Part shown: piece after piece, positions 1 through 5,722 of the stretch
How positions within the stretch are numbered: the first letter of the stretch is position 1
Layout: each line of letters starts with the position of its first letter
NCBI GenBank assembly: GCA_937897265.1
Contig: CALCPT010000635.1
Location: 1 to 8,334 of the forward strand
Length of the DNA: 8,334 bases
From: an uncultured Alcaligenaceae bacterium
Lineage (GTDB): Bacteria; Pseudomonadota; Gammaproteobacteria; Burkholderiales; Burkholderiaceae_B
Reading direction: 5' to 3'
Made by a program: the position numbers and the translations under genes
The notes under the pieces: generated by a model
What the model was told of the DNA's origin: nothing
The model's database searches: none
Seen by the model: the letters and a program-made list of their open reading frames with translations, nothing else

Positions 1-999
1 CACACAATGACCGGCCAATAACGCCGCACTTAACTCAACCGGGGCCGCTTGTTGTTGCTCTTTCATCAACACAAAGGTACGCAACCAAGCTAAGGCAGCT
101 CGTCCAGCTGCCCAGTCGGCCAAGGGCCGCGCAACTGCAACGTTAAAACTATATTCTGGCACTCCCTGGGCGTCGCTCAACACGCGGGCCAGCACACGAC
201 GGGCGAACGGCACTTGAGAGTCGAGCGCCACGGCCACAATTGCAAAACGACCCTCAGGATGCGCTTGAAGCTGAGCGCGCGCCCAATGTGCAGCAGTCTG
301 CCACTCAGACTGTGCAGTTCCACACACCACCCGACTGAGAGCGCCGGCTTGTAACGCTGGTTCACGTAATACTGACAAGTGGATGCCGCGCGCTATCAGG
401 GCTGCACACAAGAGGCCCATGCGCGGCGATAGTTCACTAAAGCCCGCCAAGACGATATTGACTGGCAGATCAAGACCCGCCTCAATATGCTGAATCAAGC
501 GCGCTACAGCTAAGTTCGGATCCAAGGCATCGAGCGCGTGCAATCGGCTGTTGTATCCATCGCGCCACCGCAAAAAACTTGCATACTCTTCTGTGGCGAC
601 AGAGTCATCAACCACGATGCGCCACTCATCGATCAATTGAGCCGCTTGCATTGCGCCCGCTGCCGCTTGTGTGACGTCTAGCAAGACGCGCTCTTTTTCA
701 AGCGTTTCGATCACTTCAGCCCAAACGGTTTGCGTCGCAAAGTGATCGAGTAATAACGTGTGTTCAAGGAACCCCTCTTGGAACCCAGCACGGCTCAATT
801 GCTGCACTAACCAGCCAGACCAAGGGGCCACCGTTGGGATTTCAGAGACTTGTTGCGCTTGGCCCGCCTGCTGTCGAGCCAAGGACTGAATGACACTGCG
901 TGCCAGACGATTATTGACGGTAATAACCGCCGTGTCGCGCGCACTTCTCTCGCGGAGTTCGGCGTAATCGATGAACGGTAATTCAGACAGATTTTGCAT
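1..999 (-). CDS. AddB-like PD-(D/E)XK nuclease family DNA repair protein, N-terminal part (cut by left edge)
   Basis: The frame stays open from an ATG at 999 to base 1, giving 333 residues with no stop, so the 3' part lies outside the window. The N-terminus has the pattern VITVNNRLARSV (about residues 25-36) followed by VAPWSGWL (57-64). A later segment reads NIVLAGFSELSPRMGLL (roughly 180-197). I recognise this as the 'probable DNA repair protein' family of beta- and gammaproteobacteria: long AddB-like proteins with a degenerate helicase fold and a C-terminal RecB-type nuclease domain. That nuclease domain is not in view, so activity is inferred from family membership. In such loci a UvrD/AddA-like helicase gene often follows, which would lie left of the window. 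The start lies 10 bases after the stop of the upstream small gene, and an AGG that overlaps that TAG stop can serve as ribosome binding site. This suggests translational coupling. Confidence 0.75.
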   Translation of the reverse strand, partial: MQNLSELPFIDYAELRERSARDTAVITVNNRLARSVIQSLARQQAGQAQQVSEIPTVAPWSGWLVQQLSRAGFQEGFLEHTLLLDHFATQTVWAEVIETLEKERVLLDVTQAAAGAMQAAQLIDEWRIVVDDSVATEEYASFLRWRDGYNSRLHALDALDPNLAVARLIQHIEAGLDLPVNIVLAGFSELSPRMGLLCAALIARGIHLSVLREPALQAGALSRVVCGTAQSEWQTAAHWARAQLQAHPEGRFAIVAVALDSQVPFARRVLARVLSDAQGVPEYSFNVAVARPLADWAAGRAALAWLRTFVLMKEQQQAAPVELSAALLAGHCV

Positions 1000-1009
1000 A
1001 CGAAGCGGC

Positions 1010-1201
1010 CTAAAAGCCGCACATAGAGGCGATGGTTTCCCAGTTCAAACGCATTGCCGGTGATAGATACGCCAAAAAACCGGCGAACAATACTCCGCCA
1101 AGCAAGGCCCCAAGCCCAACACGCACCATTAGCGTAGCTTTGCGCGAACGTGGCAACCTCAAGTTCGCACCAGACACGCAGCGTTGAGCAAATATGGCCA
1201 C
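1010..1201 (-). CDS. Small single-pass membrane protein of unknown function (63 aa, GTG start)
   Basis: Unrecognised small gene. The product starts with an Arg/Lys-rich stretch (residues 7-28: RCVSGANLRLPRSRKATLMVR in part), then has one hydrophobic Gly/Leu/Ala segment (about 28-46), and ends in a short polar tail finishing SMCGF. By the positive-inside rule the N-terminus would be cytoplasmic and the tail periplasmic. The GTG at 1201 is preceded by AAAGGG at a 4-base spacing, which supports this start. An internal ATG at 1129 would give a 39-residue protein that is almost only the membrane segment and tail, but I see no good ribosome binding site before it. The gene sits 12 bases after the transporter stop and 10 bases before the nuclease start, so it is probably co-transcribed with both. 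Such small proteins could be helpers of a neighbour, but nothing in the sequence shows a function. Confidence 0.6.
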   Translation of the reverse strand: MAIFAQRCVSGANLRLPRSRKATLMVRVGLGALLGGVLFAGFLAYLSPAMRLNWETIASMCGF

Positions 1202-1205
1202 ATCA

Positions 1206-1211
1206 CCCTTT
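1206..1211 (-). promoter_or_regulatory. Shine-Dalgarno site deciding the GTG start of the small membrane protein
   Basis: On the - strand AAAGGG lies four bases before the GTG at 1201. It fits the 12-base gap after the transporter stop. An ATG overlapping this GTG in another frame (1203-1201) opens only a 14-codon frame, so the GTG is the better reading. Confidence 0.5.
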
Positions 1212-1213
1212 AC

Positions 1214-2455
1214 CTAAGCAGTTTTAGCTAGCACTGACGGATTCAGTGGAGTTTCGCGCACCGGTAGATACAAAGCGGCTGCAATCAGAGACAAGGCAAT
1301 GCCAAGCCACCACACCAGATCATAGCTACCCGTCACAGCCTGCACACGGCCACCAATCCAGACTCCGCTGAAGCTACCGAGTTGGTGTCCCAGAAAGGTC
1401 ATACCCATCAAAGTCGCGCCGAAGCGCAGACCGTAAATATGACCAATCAAGCCTTGCGTCAGGGGGACAGTGCCAAGCCAAAAAATCCCCATCCACCCTG
1501 CAAAGACATAGACCACCCAAGGCGAAGTTGGCATCATCAAAATCCAAATTAAACCCACCGAGCGCAAAGCGTATAAACCGGCCAACAAATTCTTTTTGCT
1601 ATGTGTGCCACCCAACTTGCCAGCGGTGAAAGAACCGAACACGTTGAACAGGCCAATCAAGCCAATCGCGATTGCACCCGTGCTGGCATTCAAACCTTGA
1701 TCGACCACAAATGCGGGTAGGTGCAAGGTGATGAAAGCGGTATGAAATCCACAGACAAAGTATCCCCAAAAAATCAAATGAAAAGTGGGATGCTTGAGTG
1801 CCTGACTAATCGCCTGCAACATCGATTGCTGCGGGCCAGTGTTTGGACCGGGGGTGCCGCGCAAAAACCAAGCCAAAGGCAAGGTCATGGCCAGCGTGAG
1901 CGAGAGTACCCAATAAGCACCGGTCCAGTTGAGCGAGTCGATTAAGAACTGCCCGGTAGGTACCACCAAAAATTGACCTAACGACCCGCCGGCACTTGCG
2001 ATACCCATCGCGGTGCTACGCGATGCCACGGGCACCGTGCGCGCAATCACAGGCAAAATCACTGCGAAGGTTGTACCGGCTTGACCCAGGCCGATCAGCA
2101 GACCAGCAGTCATGTACAACTCGAACTCGGTGCTTGAGTAACGCGTACCCAAGAGCCCTAAGGCATACAACGCGGCGCACAGAGCAATTGTTCGACCTGC
2201 GCCCAGACGATCTGCCATCATGCCTGCACCGATCGCGCCAAAGCCCCAGGCCAAGTTTTGGATAGCGAAAGCCATCGAAAAGACCTCACGACCCCAACCA
2301 CGCTCAAGCCCCATCGGCTGGATAAACAGGCCGATCGTGGCACGAATACCCATGGCAAGCAGCACAATCAAAGTACCAATCAAAATTGTGCGCAGTGCAA
2401 GAGGATCGTCAAGTAATTGTGGTTTGGGCGTGGCGGTGGGAGGCGTCTGCGTCAT
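1214..2455 (-). CDS. MFS transporter, 12-TM, substrate unknown
   Basis: A 413-residue, strongly hydrophobic protein of standard length for the major facilitator superfamily. The loop between helices 2 and 3 carries the MFS signature A, GAGMMADRLGAGRTI (about residues 76-90), with the conserved Asp-Arg pair at 82-83. The early segment GIRATIGLFIQPM (36-48) and AIQNLAWGFGAIG (64-76) resemble the monocarboxylate/oxalate-formate-like branch, but substrate cannot be read from sequence. A polar stretch at about 200-222 (TPGPNTGPQQSM) is the usual central cytoplasmic loop between the two six-helix halves. The ATG at 2455 has no purine-rich ribosome binding site before it (the - strand reads GTTCACCTCGCAAC), which is unusual here. 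A 21-base palindrome lies 30 bases upstream. The gene follows a tRNA gene and is closely followed by the small membrane protein and the nuclease, so it may be the first gene of a three-gene transcript. Confidence 0.9.
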   Translation of the reverse strand: MTQTPPTATPKPQLLDDPLALRTILIGTLIVLLAMGIRATIGLFIQPMGLERGWGREVFSMAFAIQNLAWGFGAIGAGMMADRLGAGRTIALCAALYALGLLGTRYSSTEFELYMTAGLLIGLGQAGTTFAVILPVIARTVPVASRSTAMGIASAGGSLGQFLVVPTGQFLIDSLNWTGAYWVLSLTLAMTLPLAWFLRGTPGPNTGPQQSMLQAISQALKHPTFHLIFWGYFVCGFHTAFITLHLPAFVVDQGLNASTGAIAIGLIGLFNVFGSFTAGKLGGTHSKKNLLAGLYALRSVGLIWILMMPTSPWVVYVFAGWMGIFWLGTVPLTQGLIGHIYGLRFGATLMGMTFLGHQLGSFSGVWIGGRVQAVTGSYDLVWWLGIALSLIAAALYLPVRETPLNPSVLAKTA

Positions 2456-2485
2456 GTTGCGAGGTGAACTGTTCTATTTTTTTGG

Positions 2486-2506
2486 ATCATGAAGTGGCTT
2501 CATGAT
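2486..2506. promoter_or_regulatory. Perfect inverted repeat upstream of the MFS gene, candidate operator or leader hairpin
   Basis: ATCATGAAG-TGG-CTTCATGAT has perfect 9-base arms around a 3-base centre. It ends 30 bases before the transporter ATG. On the - strand it is followed by a run of A, not T, and on the + strand the T run precedes it, so it is not an intrinsic terminator in either direction. A TATGAT resembling a -10 box lies just upstream on the - strand (2524-2519) but has no convincing -35. If that box is real, the palindrome sits just inside the transcript. Either a repressor operator (MarR- or GntR-like sites have this size) or an mRNA hairpin near the start is possible; no regulator gene is adjacent in the window. 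Confidence 0.4.
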
Positions 2507-2525
2507 TGCTTGCAACTGATCATAA

Positions 2526-2549
2526 CGAAAAGCGCGGGTAAAAACCGCG
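2526..2549 (-). terminator. Possible weak intrinsic terminator after tRNA-Arg
   Basis: Read on the - strand, 15 bases past the tRNA CCA end, CGCGG-TTTTTAC-CCGCG forms a 5-bp all-GC stem with a 7-base loop, followed by CTTTTCG. The stem is short and the T tract is only four long, so termination may be partial and some transcripts could continue into the transporter. Confidence 0.4.
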
Positions 2550-2564
2550 GTTCTAAAAGAAAAT

Positions 2565-2639
2565 TGGTCCCGCCGACTGGAATCGAACCAGTGTCCCACG
2601 CTTAGGAGGCATGTGCACTATCCACTGTGCTACGGCGAG
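2565..2639 (-). tRNA. tRNA-Arg, anticodon CCU (CCA end encoded)
   Basis: The 75 bases fold as a complete cloverleaf. The acceptor stem is CTCGCCG/CGGCGGG, with a C1-G72 pair and one T-G wobble at position 2. The D stem is GCAC/GTGC with loop AGTGGATA, and the anticodon stem is CATGC/GCGTG with loop CTCCTAA. The variable loop has 4 bases, the T arm is ACTGG-TTCGATT-CCAGT, the discriminator is A, and CCA is encoded. The anticodon CCT (positions 2606-2604) reads the rare Arg codon AGG. The D loop has an A after GG, consistent with the A20 identity element for arginyl-tRNA synthetase. The gene starts 134 bases after the xerD stop on the same strand. I see no convincing promoter in that gap: a TTGACA at 2729-2724 has no matching -10. 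Read-through from xerD is therefore possible. Confidence 0.97.
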
Positions 2640-2773
2640 AAATTAATATTCAGTCAAAACAAGGGAATCACGGCTTGAACGGCGACAGTGATCGCTATGT
2701 GGACTCCGGACCCGCTAGTGAGCTGTCAAACGTAAGTGTAACAAGTGCTCAGCCCCGGCTCCTCAAGCATCGA

Positions 2774-3673
2774 TTAGCCTCGAGGGTGATGTTGTGCGTG
2801 CAAGCTTTTCAAGCGCTCGCGTGCCACGTGGGTATAAATTTGTGTGGTCGAAATATCAGAATGGCCCAACAGCATCTGCACCACTCGCAGATCGGCCCCG
2901 TGATTAAGCAAGTGTGTCGCGAACGCGTGCCTCAAGACATGGGGCGAGAGTGGCGCATTAACTCCGGCCAAGACTGCGTATTTCTTGATGAGCAACCAAA
3001 AGGATTGTCTCGTCATGGGAGCGGCGCGCGCTGTGACAAACAACGCTGGGCTCGTTCGTTGCCCGAGCAACTCTGGACGCGATTCAGCCATGTAGCGCGT
3101 AATCCAGTGCGCCGCCTCGGCACCTAACGGCACTAAGCGGTCTTTGCCGCCTTTACCTTGTACGACTCGCACCACCCCATCACTTAAACTCACTTCGAGC
3201 ACGCCAACACCAACTAGCTCTGACACCCGTAGGCCAGTCGCGTAGAGCACCTCTAGCATGGCACGATCCCGCAGACCTCGTGCGGTGTGTACTGGGGGCT
3301 GTTGCAACAATGCCTCGACCTGCGCCTCAGATAAGGTTTTCGGCACACGCAAAGGCTGACGCGCCGTGGTCAATTGCAAACAGGGGTCAGCGACGACGCG
3401 CTGATGGCGCAGCGCCCACGAATAATAGCGACGCAGGGTCGCCAAGCGCCGATTCGCGGTGCTTGGCTTGGTTTGCGCATGCTTAGCCGCAAACCAAGCC
3501 TCGATATCGCCGCCTCCGGCAGCATCTAACTCAAGGCCTCGCTGCTCTCTCAACCACTCTTCAAAGCCGATTAAATCCAACCGATACGCGGCAAGCGTAT
3601 TGGCAGCCAAGCCATCTTCAAGCCAAACGGCGTCAATGAACTCACCAATGGAGGCGGATTCTGTATGACTCAT
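2774..3673 (-). CDS. xerD: Site-specific tyrosine recombinase XerD
   Basis: Cytoplasmic recombinase that with XerC resolves chromosome dimers at dif near the terminus, under FtsK control. The 299-residue length matches the family. The N-terminal SAM-like core-binding domain covers about residues 5-90 (NTLAAYRLDL, TANRRLATLRRYY) and the catalytic domain about 110-295. All catalytic residues are present: R149 in TGLRVSEL, K174 in QGKGGKDR, H245 and R248 in SPHVLRHAF, H271 in LLGHSD, and the nucleophile Y280 in TTQIYTHV. The C-terminal part (about 242-298, ending LHAQHHPRG) is nearly identical to E. coli XerD, which separates it from XerC and phage integrases. The ATG at 3673 has a GAGG site 9 bases upstream. 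It is transcribed away from tsaE. In several relatives queG sits next to tsaE instead, so the position is a local arrangement. Confidence 0.96.
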   Translation of the reverse strand: MSHTESASIGEFIDAVWLEDGLAANTLAAYRLDLIGFEEWLREQRGLELDAAGGGDIEAWFAAKHAQTKPSTANRRLATLRRYYSWALRHQRVVADPCLQLTTARQPLRVPKTLSEAQVEALLQQPPVHTARGLRDRAMLEVLYATGLRVSELVGVGVLEVSLSDGVVRVVQGKGGKDRLVPLGAEAAHWITRYMAESRPELLGQRTSPALFVTARAAPMTRQSFWLLIKKYAVLAGVNAPLSPHVLRHAFATHLLNHGADLRVVQMLLGHSDISTTQIYTHVARERLKSLHAQHHPRG

Positions 3674-3752
3674 ATCAAAATACCTCTATTTACAGCAATG
3701 CATGCGGCATACTCTGTCAACCAACCAAACTGTACAACGCATCGATCTGTTT

Positions 3753-3781
3753 TTTACAGTCAACATTGAATGGTGGACAAT
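3753..3781 (+). promoter_or_regulatory. Candidate sigma70 promoter for the tsaE-amiC-mutL-miaA cluster
   Basis: TTTACA (5 of 6 matches to the -35 consensus) and GACAAT (4 of 6 to the -10) are spaced by 17 bases. Transcription would begin near 3788. That excludes the earliest in-frame ATG of tsaE (3770), which overlaps the promoter, and favours a start at 3812 or 3830. The call rests on match and spacing only. Confidence 0.4.
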
Positions 3782-3829
3782 GCTAGCGTTCCACTATTGC
3801 ACACGCTTCTCATGATCGCTCTCTCATCA

Positions 3830-4378
3830 ATGACTCTTGACTTGCCCGACGAAGCAGCCACCGACGCGCTCGGCCGGGCTTTGGCAGTGGTGGCAGCAGA
3901 GTTGAGCCCAAATTCCGCAGGCGTCTTAACGCCGGGGCCTGAGGCTCAAGGCAGAATTCACCTTCAAGGCGAACTTGGTGCGGGTAAAACGGCCTTAGTA
4001 CGAGCATTTTTGCGGCACTGCAGCATTTCTGGTCGAATCAAAAGCCCCAGCTACGCACTACTTGAATCTTATGAAGTTTCTAACTTATACTTGTATCATC
4101 TTGATTTTTATAGATTTAGCGATCCCACCGAATGGCTAGATGCGGGATTTCGTGATCTGTTTAAAAACAAGGCACTGCTGTTGATCGAGTGGCCTGAGCG
4201 GGCCGGCGATTTGCTTAGTGCGCCAGACTTGTTAATTCAACTGGCGTACGCGGGAGCCGGTCGCCAAGTCACACTCAAGGCTTTCACTGATAAAGGGATT
4301 AGATGGCTCACCGCTTTGCCTCAGACCGCGATGAAGTATCGTCGCCCGCCCGAGCGCTCAGCCGACGCCGCCTCTTAG
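3830..4378 (+). CDS. tsaE: tRNA threonylcarbamoyladenosine biosynthesis ATPase TsaE
   Basis: P-loop ATPase that works with TsaB and TsaD to make t6A37 on ANN-decoding tRNAs; usually essential. From the chosen start the protein has 182 residues. It shows Walker A GELGAGKT (47-54), SPSYALLESYE (72-82), YHLDFYRF (89-96) and LLIEWPERAG (117-126), in the family's order. In-frame ATGs also lie at 3770 and 3812. I chose 3830 because TsaE proteins commonly begin MTL-x-L-P-D-E-A-A-T as here, and because a likely promoter overlaps 3770. None of the three has a clear ribosome binding site. The protein is longer than the roughly 153 residues of E. coli TsaE: it has a Pro/Gly/Ser-rich insertion before Walker A (about 26-40) and a basic tail (168-182) that lies wholly within the overlap with amiC. 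Bases 4065-4124 are very AT-rich, largely because of Tyr, Phe and Leu codons. Confidence 0.93.
   Translation: MTLDLPDEAATDALGRALAVVAAELSPNSAGVLTPGPEAQGRIHLQGELGAGKTALVRAFLRHCSISGRIKSPSYALLESYEVSNLYLYHLDFYRFSDPTEWLDAGFRDLFKNKALLLIEWPERAGDLLSAPDLLIQLAYAGAGRQVTLKAFTDKGIRWLTALPQTAMKYRRPPERSADAAS
4292..4297 (+). promoter_or_regulatory. Shine-Dalgarno site inside tsaE that fixes the amiC start
   Basis: AAAGGG (with T before it and ATTAG after it) lies 5 bases before the ATG at 4303, within the tsaE coding sequence. No other ATG, GTG or TTG occurs in frame before the twin-arginine motif, so the overlapping start is the only one that keeps the export signal. Confidence 0.6.
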
Positions 4379-5667
4379 GCGCAGCGTCTACCCTTTTGTT
4401 GCTGCCAGTGATCCCACGCGTCGCGATGGCTGCGCGCTTACTTGCGGTGCGCACCTGGCCTGCTGAAGAATACACACGAGTCACACTTGAACTTGATAGC
4501 GAACTTAAGGCCGAACACTTCACGCTAGACACCCCGCATCGTATGGTGGTGGATATTCAAGGCATTGACATCACACCTGGGCTCAACGAATTAGTGCGAA
4601 AAGTGCGCACTGACGATCCCTACATCAGCAGTTTGCGTGTCGCACAAAATCGCCCGAATGTCGTCCGGATAGTGTTTGACCTCAAACAGGCGATTGCCCC
4701 ACAGGTCTTCACACTAAAACCAGCGGGTGACTACAAGTTCAGACTTGTGCTCGACTTCTACCCAAAGGTCGCGCAAGACCCACTCGCAGCGCTCTTAAAA
4801 AATAATCCACAAAAAATCGAAGAAGATCCGCTTGCACAGATTCTCGCCGACATCGGTCGCAACCCGAAGGGTGCGGCGATGGCTAGCCTGCCCGTACTAC
4901 CCAGTTCTATCGCTCCATCGACCAGCAGCACCAACATCACCCCCTACAAACAAGAGCGAGGTCGCCGCGTTGTGACCATTGCCTTAGACCCCGGTCATGG
5001 CGGAGAAGACCCTGGCGCCATTGGCAAAGGTGGTACGCGTGAAAAAGACGTGGTGCTCTCGATTGCTCAGAAATTAAAAGCAAAAATTGATGCAACACCA
5101 GGTATGCGCGCCTACCTCACACGCGACGGTGATTATTTCGTGCCTTTGCATGTACGCGTTGAAAAAGCCCGACGCGTCAAAGCGGATTTGTTTATCTCGA
5201 TTCACGCAGATGCCTTCGTACGACCCACCGCTGGCGGCAGTTCGGTATACGTCTTATCAGATGGCGGCGCGTCGAGCACCGCGGCACGTTGGCTGGCAGA
5301 CAAAGAAAATGCCGCCGACTTGATTGGTGGAATTAACTTAAACGTTCAAGATCCAAGACTAGCCAAGGTCTTATTAGATTTATCAACAAGCGCACAAATT
5401 AAAGATTCGACAAAACTGGCCAATACGATGCTCGGCGAACTCAAGAACGTTTACCGCTTGCATAAGCCTCAAGTCGAGCACGCGGGATTTGCCGTCTTAA
5501 AGGCGCCTGATATGCCTTCCGTCTTAGTTGAGACGGCGTTCATTAGCAATCCCGACGAAGAACGCATGCTGCGCAACAGCGCCGATCAAGACAAGTTTGC
5601 CGTGGCCTTATTGGGTGGCATCTCTCGTTACTTTTCTGCAAATCCTCACCTGGCCTCAATCGGGTAA
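4303..5667 (+). CDS. amiC: Tat-exported N-acetylmuramoyl-L-alanine amidase AmiC
   Basis: Periplasmic zinc amidase that cuts the bond between N-acetylmuramic acid and the stem peptide, splitting septal peptidoglycan so daughter cells separate. The 454-residue precursor has a twin-arginine signal (SRRRLLGAAS, 20-29), a Leu-rich core and a likely cleavage site after AMA (41-43). An AMIN domain for septal targeting spans about 44-155, a Ser/Pro linker 190-215, and an Amidase_3 domain about 224-445. Likely zinc ligands are H232 (DPGHGG), E247 (REKD) and H301 (SIHAD); the catalytic Glu is E410 (VLVETAF). The insert at about 320-370 (ARWLADKENAADLIGG, VLLDLS) matches the autoinhibitory helix region of AmiA/B/C, released in E. 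coli by LytM factors EnvC or NlpD. Its first 76 bases overlap tsaE in another frame. The start has a good AAAGGG site. E. coli has the Sec-exported AmiB at the equivalent locus, so export differs. Confidence 0.95.
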   Translation: MAHRFASDRDEVSSPARALSRRRLLGAASTLLLLPVIPRVAMAARLLAVRTWPAEEYTRVTLELDSELKAEHFTLDTPHRMVVDIQGIDITPGLNELVRKVRTDDPYISSLRVAQNRPNVVRIVFDLKQAIAPQVFTLKPAGDYKFRLVLDFYPKVAQDPLAALLKNNPQKIEEDPLAQILADIGRNPKGAAMASLPVLPSSIAPSTSSTNITPYKQERGRRVVTIALDPGHGGEDPGAIGKGGTREKDVVLSIAQKLKAKIDATPGMRAYLTRDGDYFVPLHVRVEKARRVKADLFISIHADAFVRPTAGGSSVYVLSDGGASSTAARWLADKENAADLIGGINLNVQDPRLAKVLLDLSTSAQIKDSTKLANTMLGELKNVYRLHKPQVEHAGFAVLKAPDMPSVLVETAFISNPDEERMLRNSADQDKFAVALLGGISRYFSANPHLASIG

Positions 5668-5722
5668 AGCTTTAGCGCGCACAAAGCTCTAAAATGCAGA
5701 CTTCTTTGTCTTAGCGTCTGCC

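Noticed and set aside
2627..3127. 166-codon + strand frame running over the tRNA and the xerD 3' end
   Set aside because: It covers the tRNA edge and is antisense to xerD, and its product has no recognisable features.
2565..3673. Tyrosine recombinase next to a tRNA gene, as in an integrated element
   Set aside because: The recombinase is housekeeping XerD, with the family's typical C-terminus. I see no duplicate of the tRNA 3' end elsewhere in the window and no phage or element genes nearby.
3689..3720. xerD promoter built from TTGACA (3720-3715) and TGTAAA (3694-3689) on the - strand
   Set aside because: The -35 is perfect but the spacing is 20 bases, too long for a normal sigma70 promoter. 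An extended TGC before the -10 helps only a little.
3714..3759. Several CTGT and ACAG elements between xerD and tsaE, suggestive of a LexA box
   Set aside because: None has the CTGT-N8-ACAG arrangement: CTGT at 3747 pairs with ACAG after only 5 bases, and the N8 spacing at 3714 joins two CTGT copies in the same orientation.
4065..4124. Sixty-base stretch of 25% G+C in tsaE
   Set aside because: It encodes the conserved Tyr/Phe/Leu/Asp-rich segment around YHLDFYRF, whose codons are AT-rich; no sign of transfer or a separate element.
5668..5695. Hairpin AGCTTT/AAAGCT after amiC, and a TAAAAT -10-like box before mutL
   Set aside because: The stem is AT-rich with no T tract after it, and the -10-like box has no -35 at 16-18 bases. 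Either could be chance in a 55-base gap.
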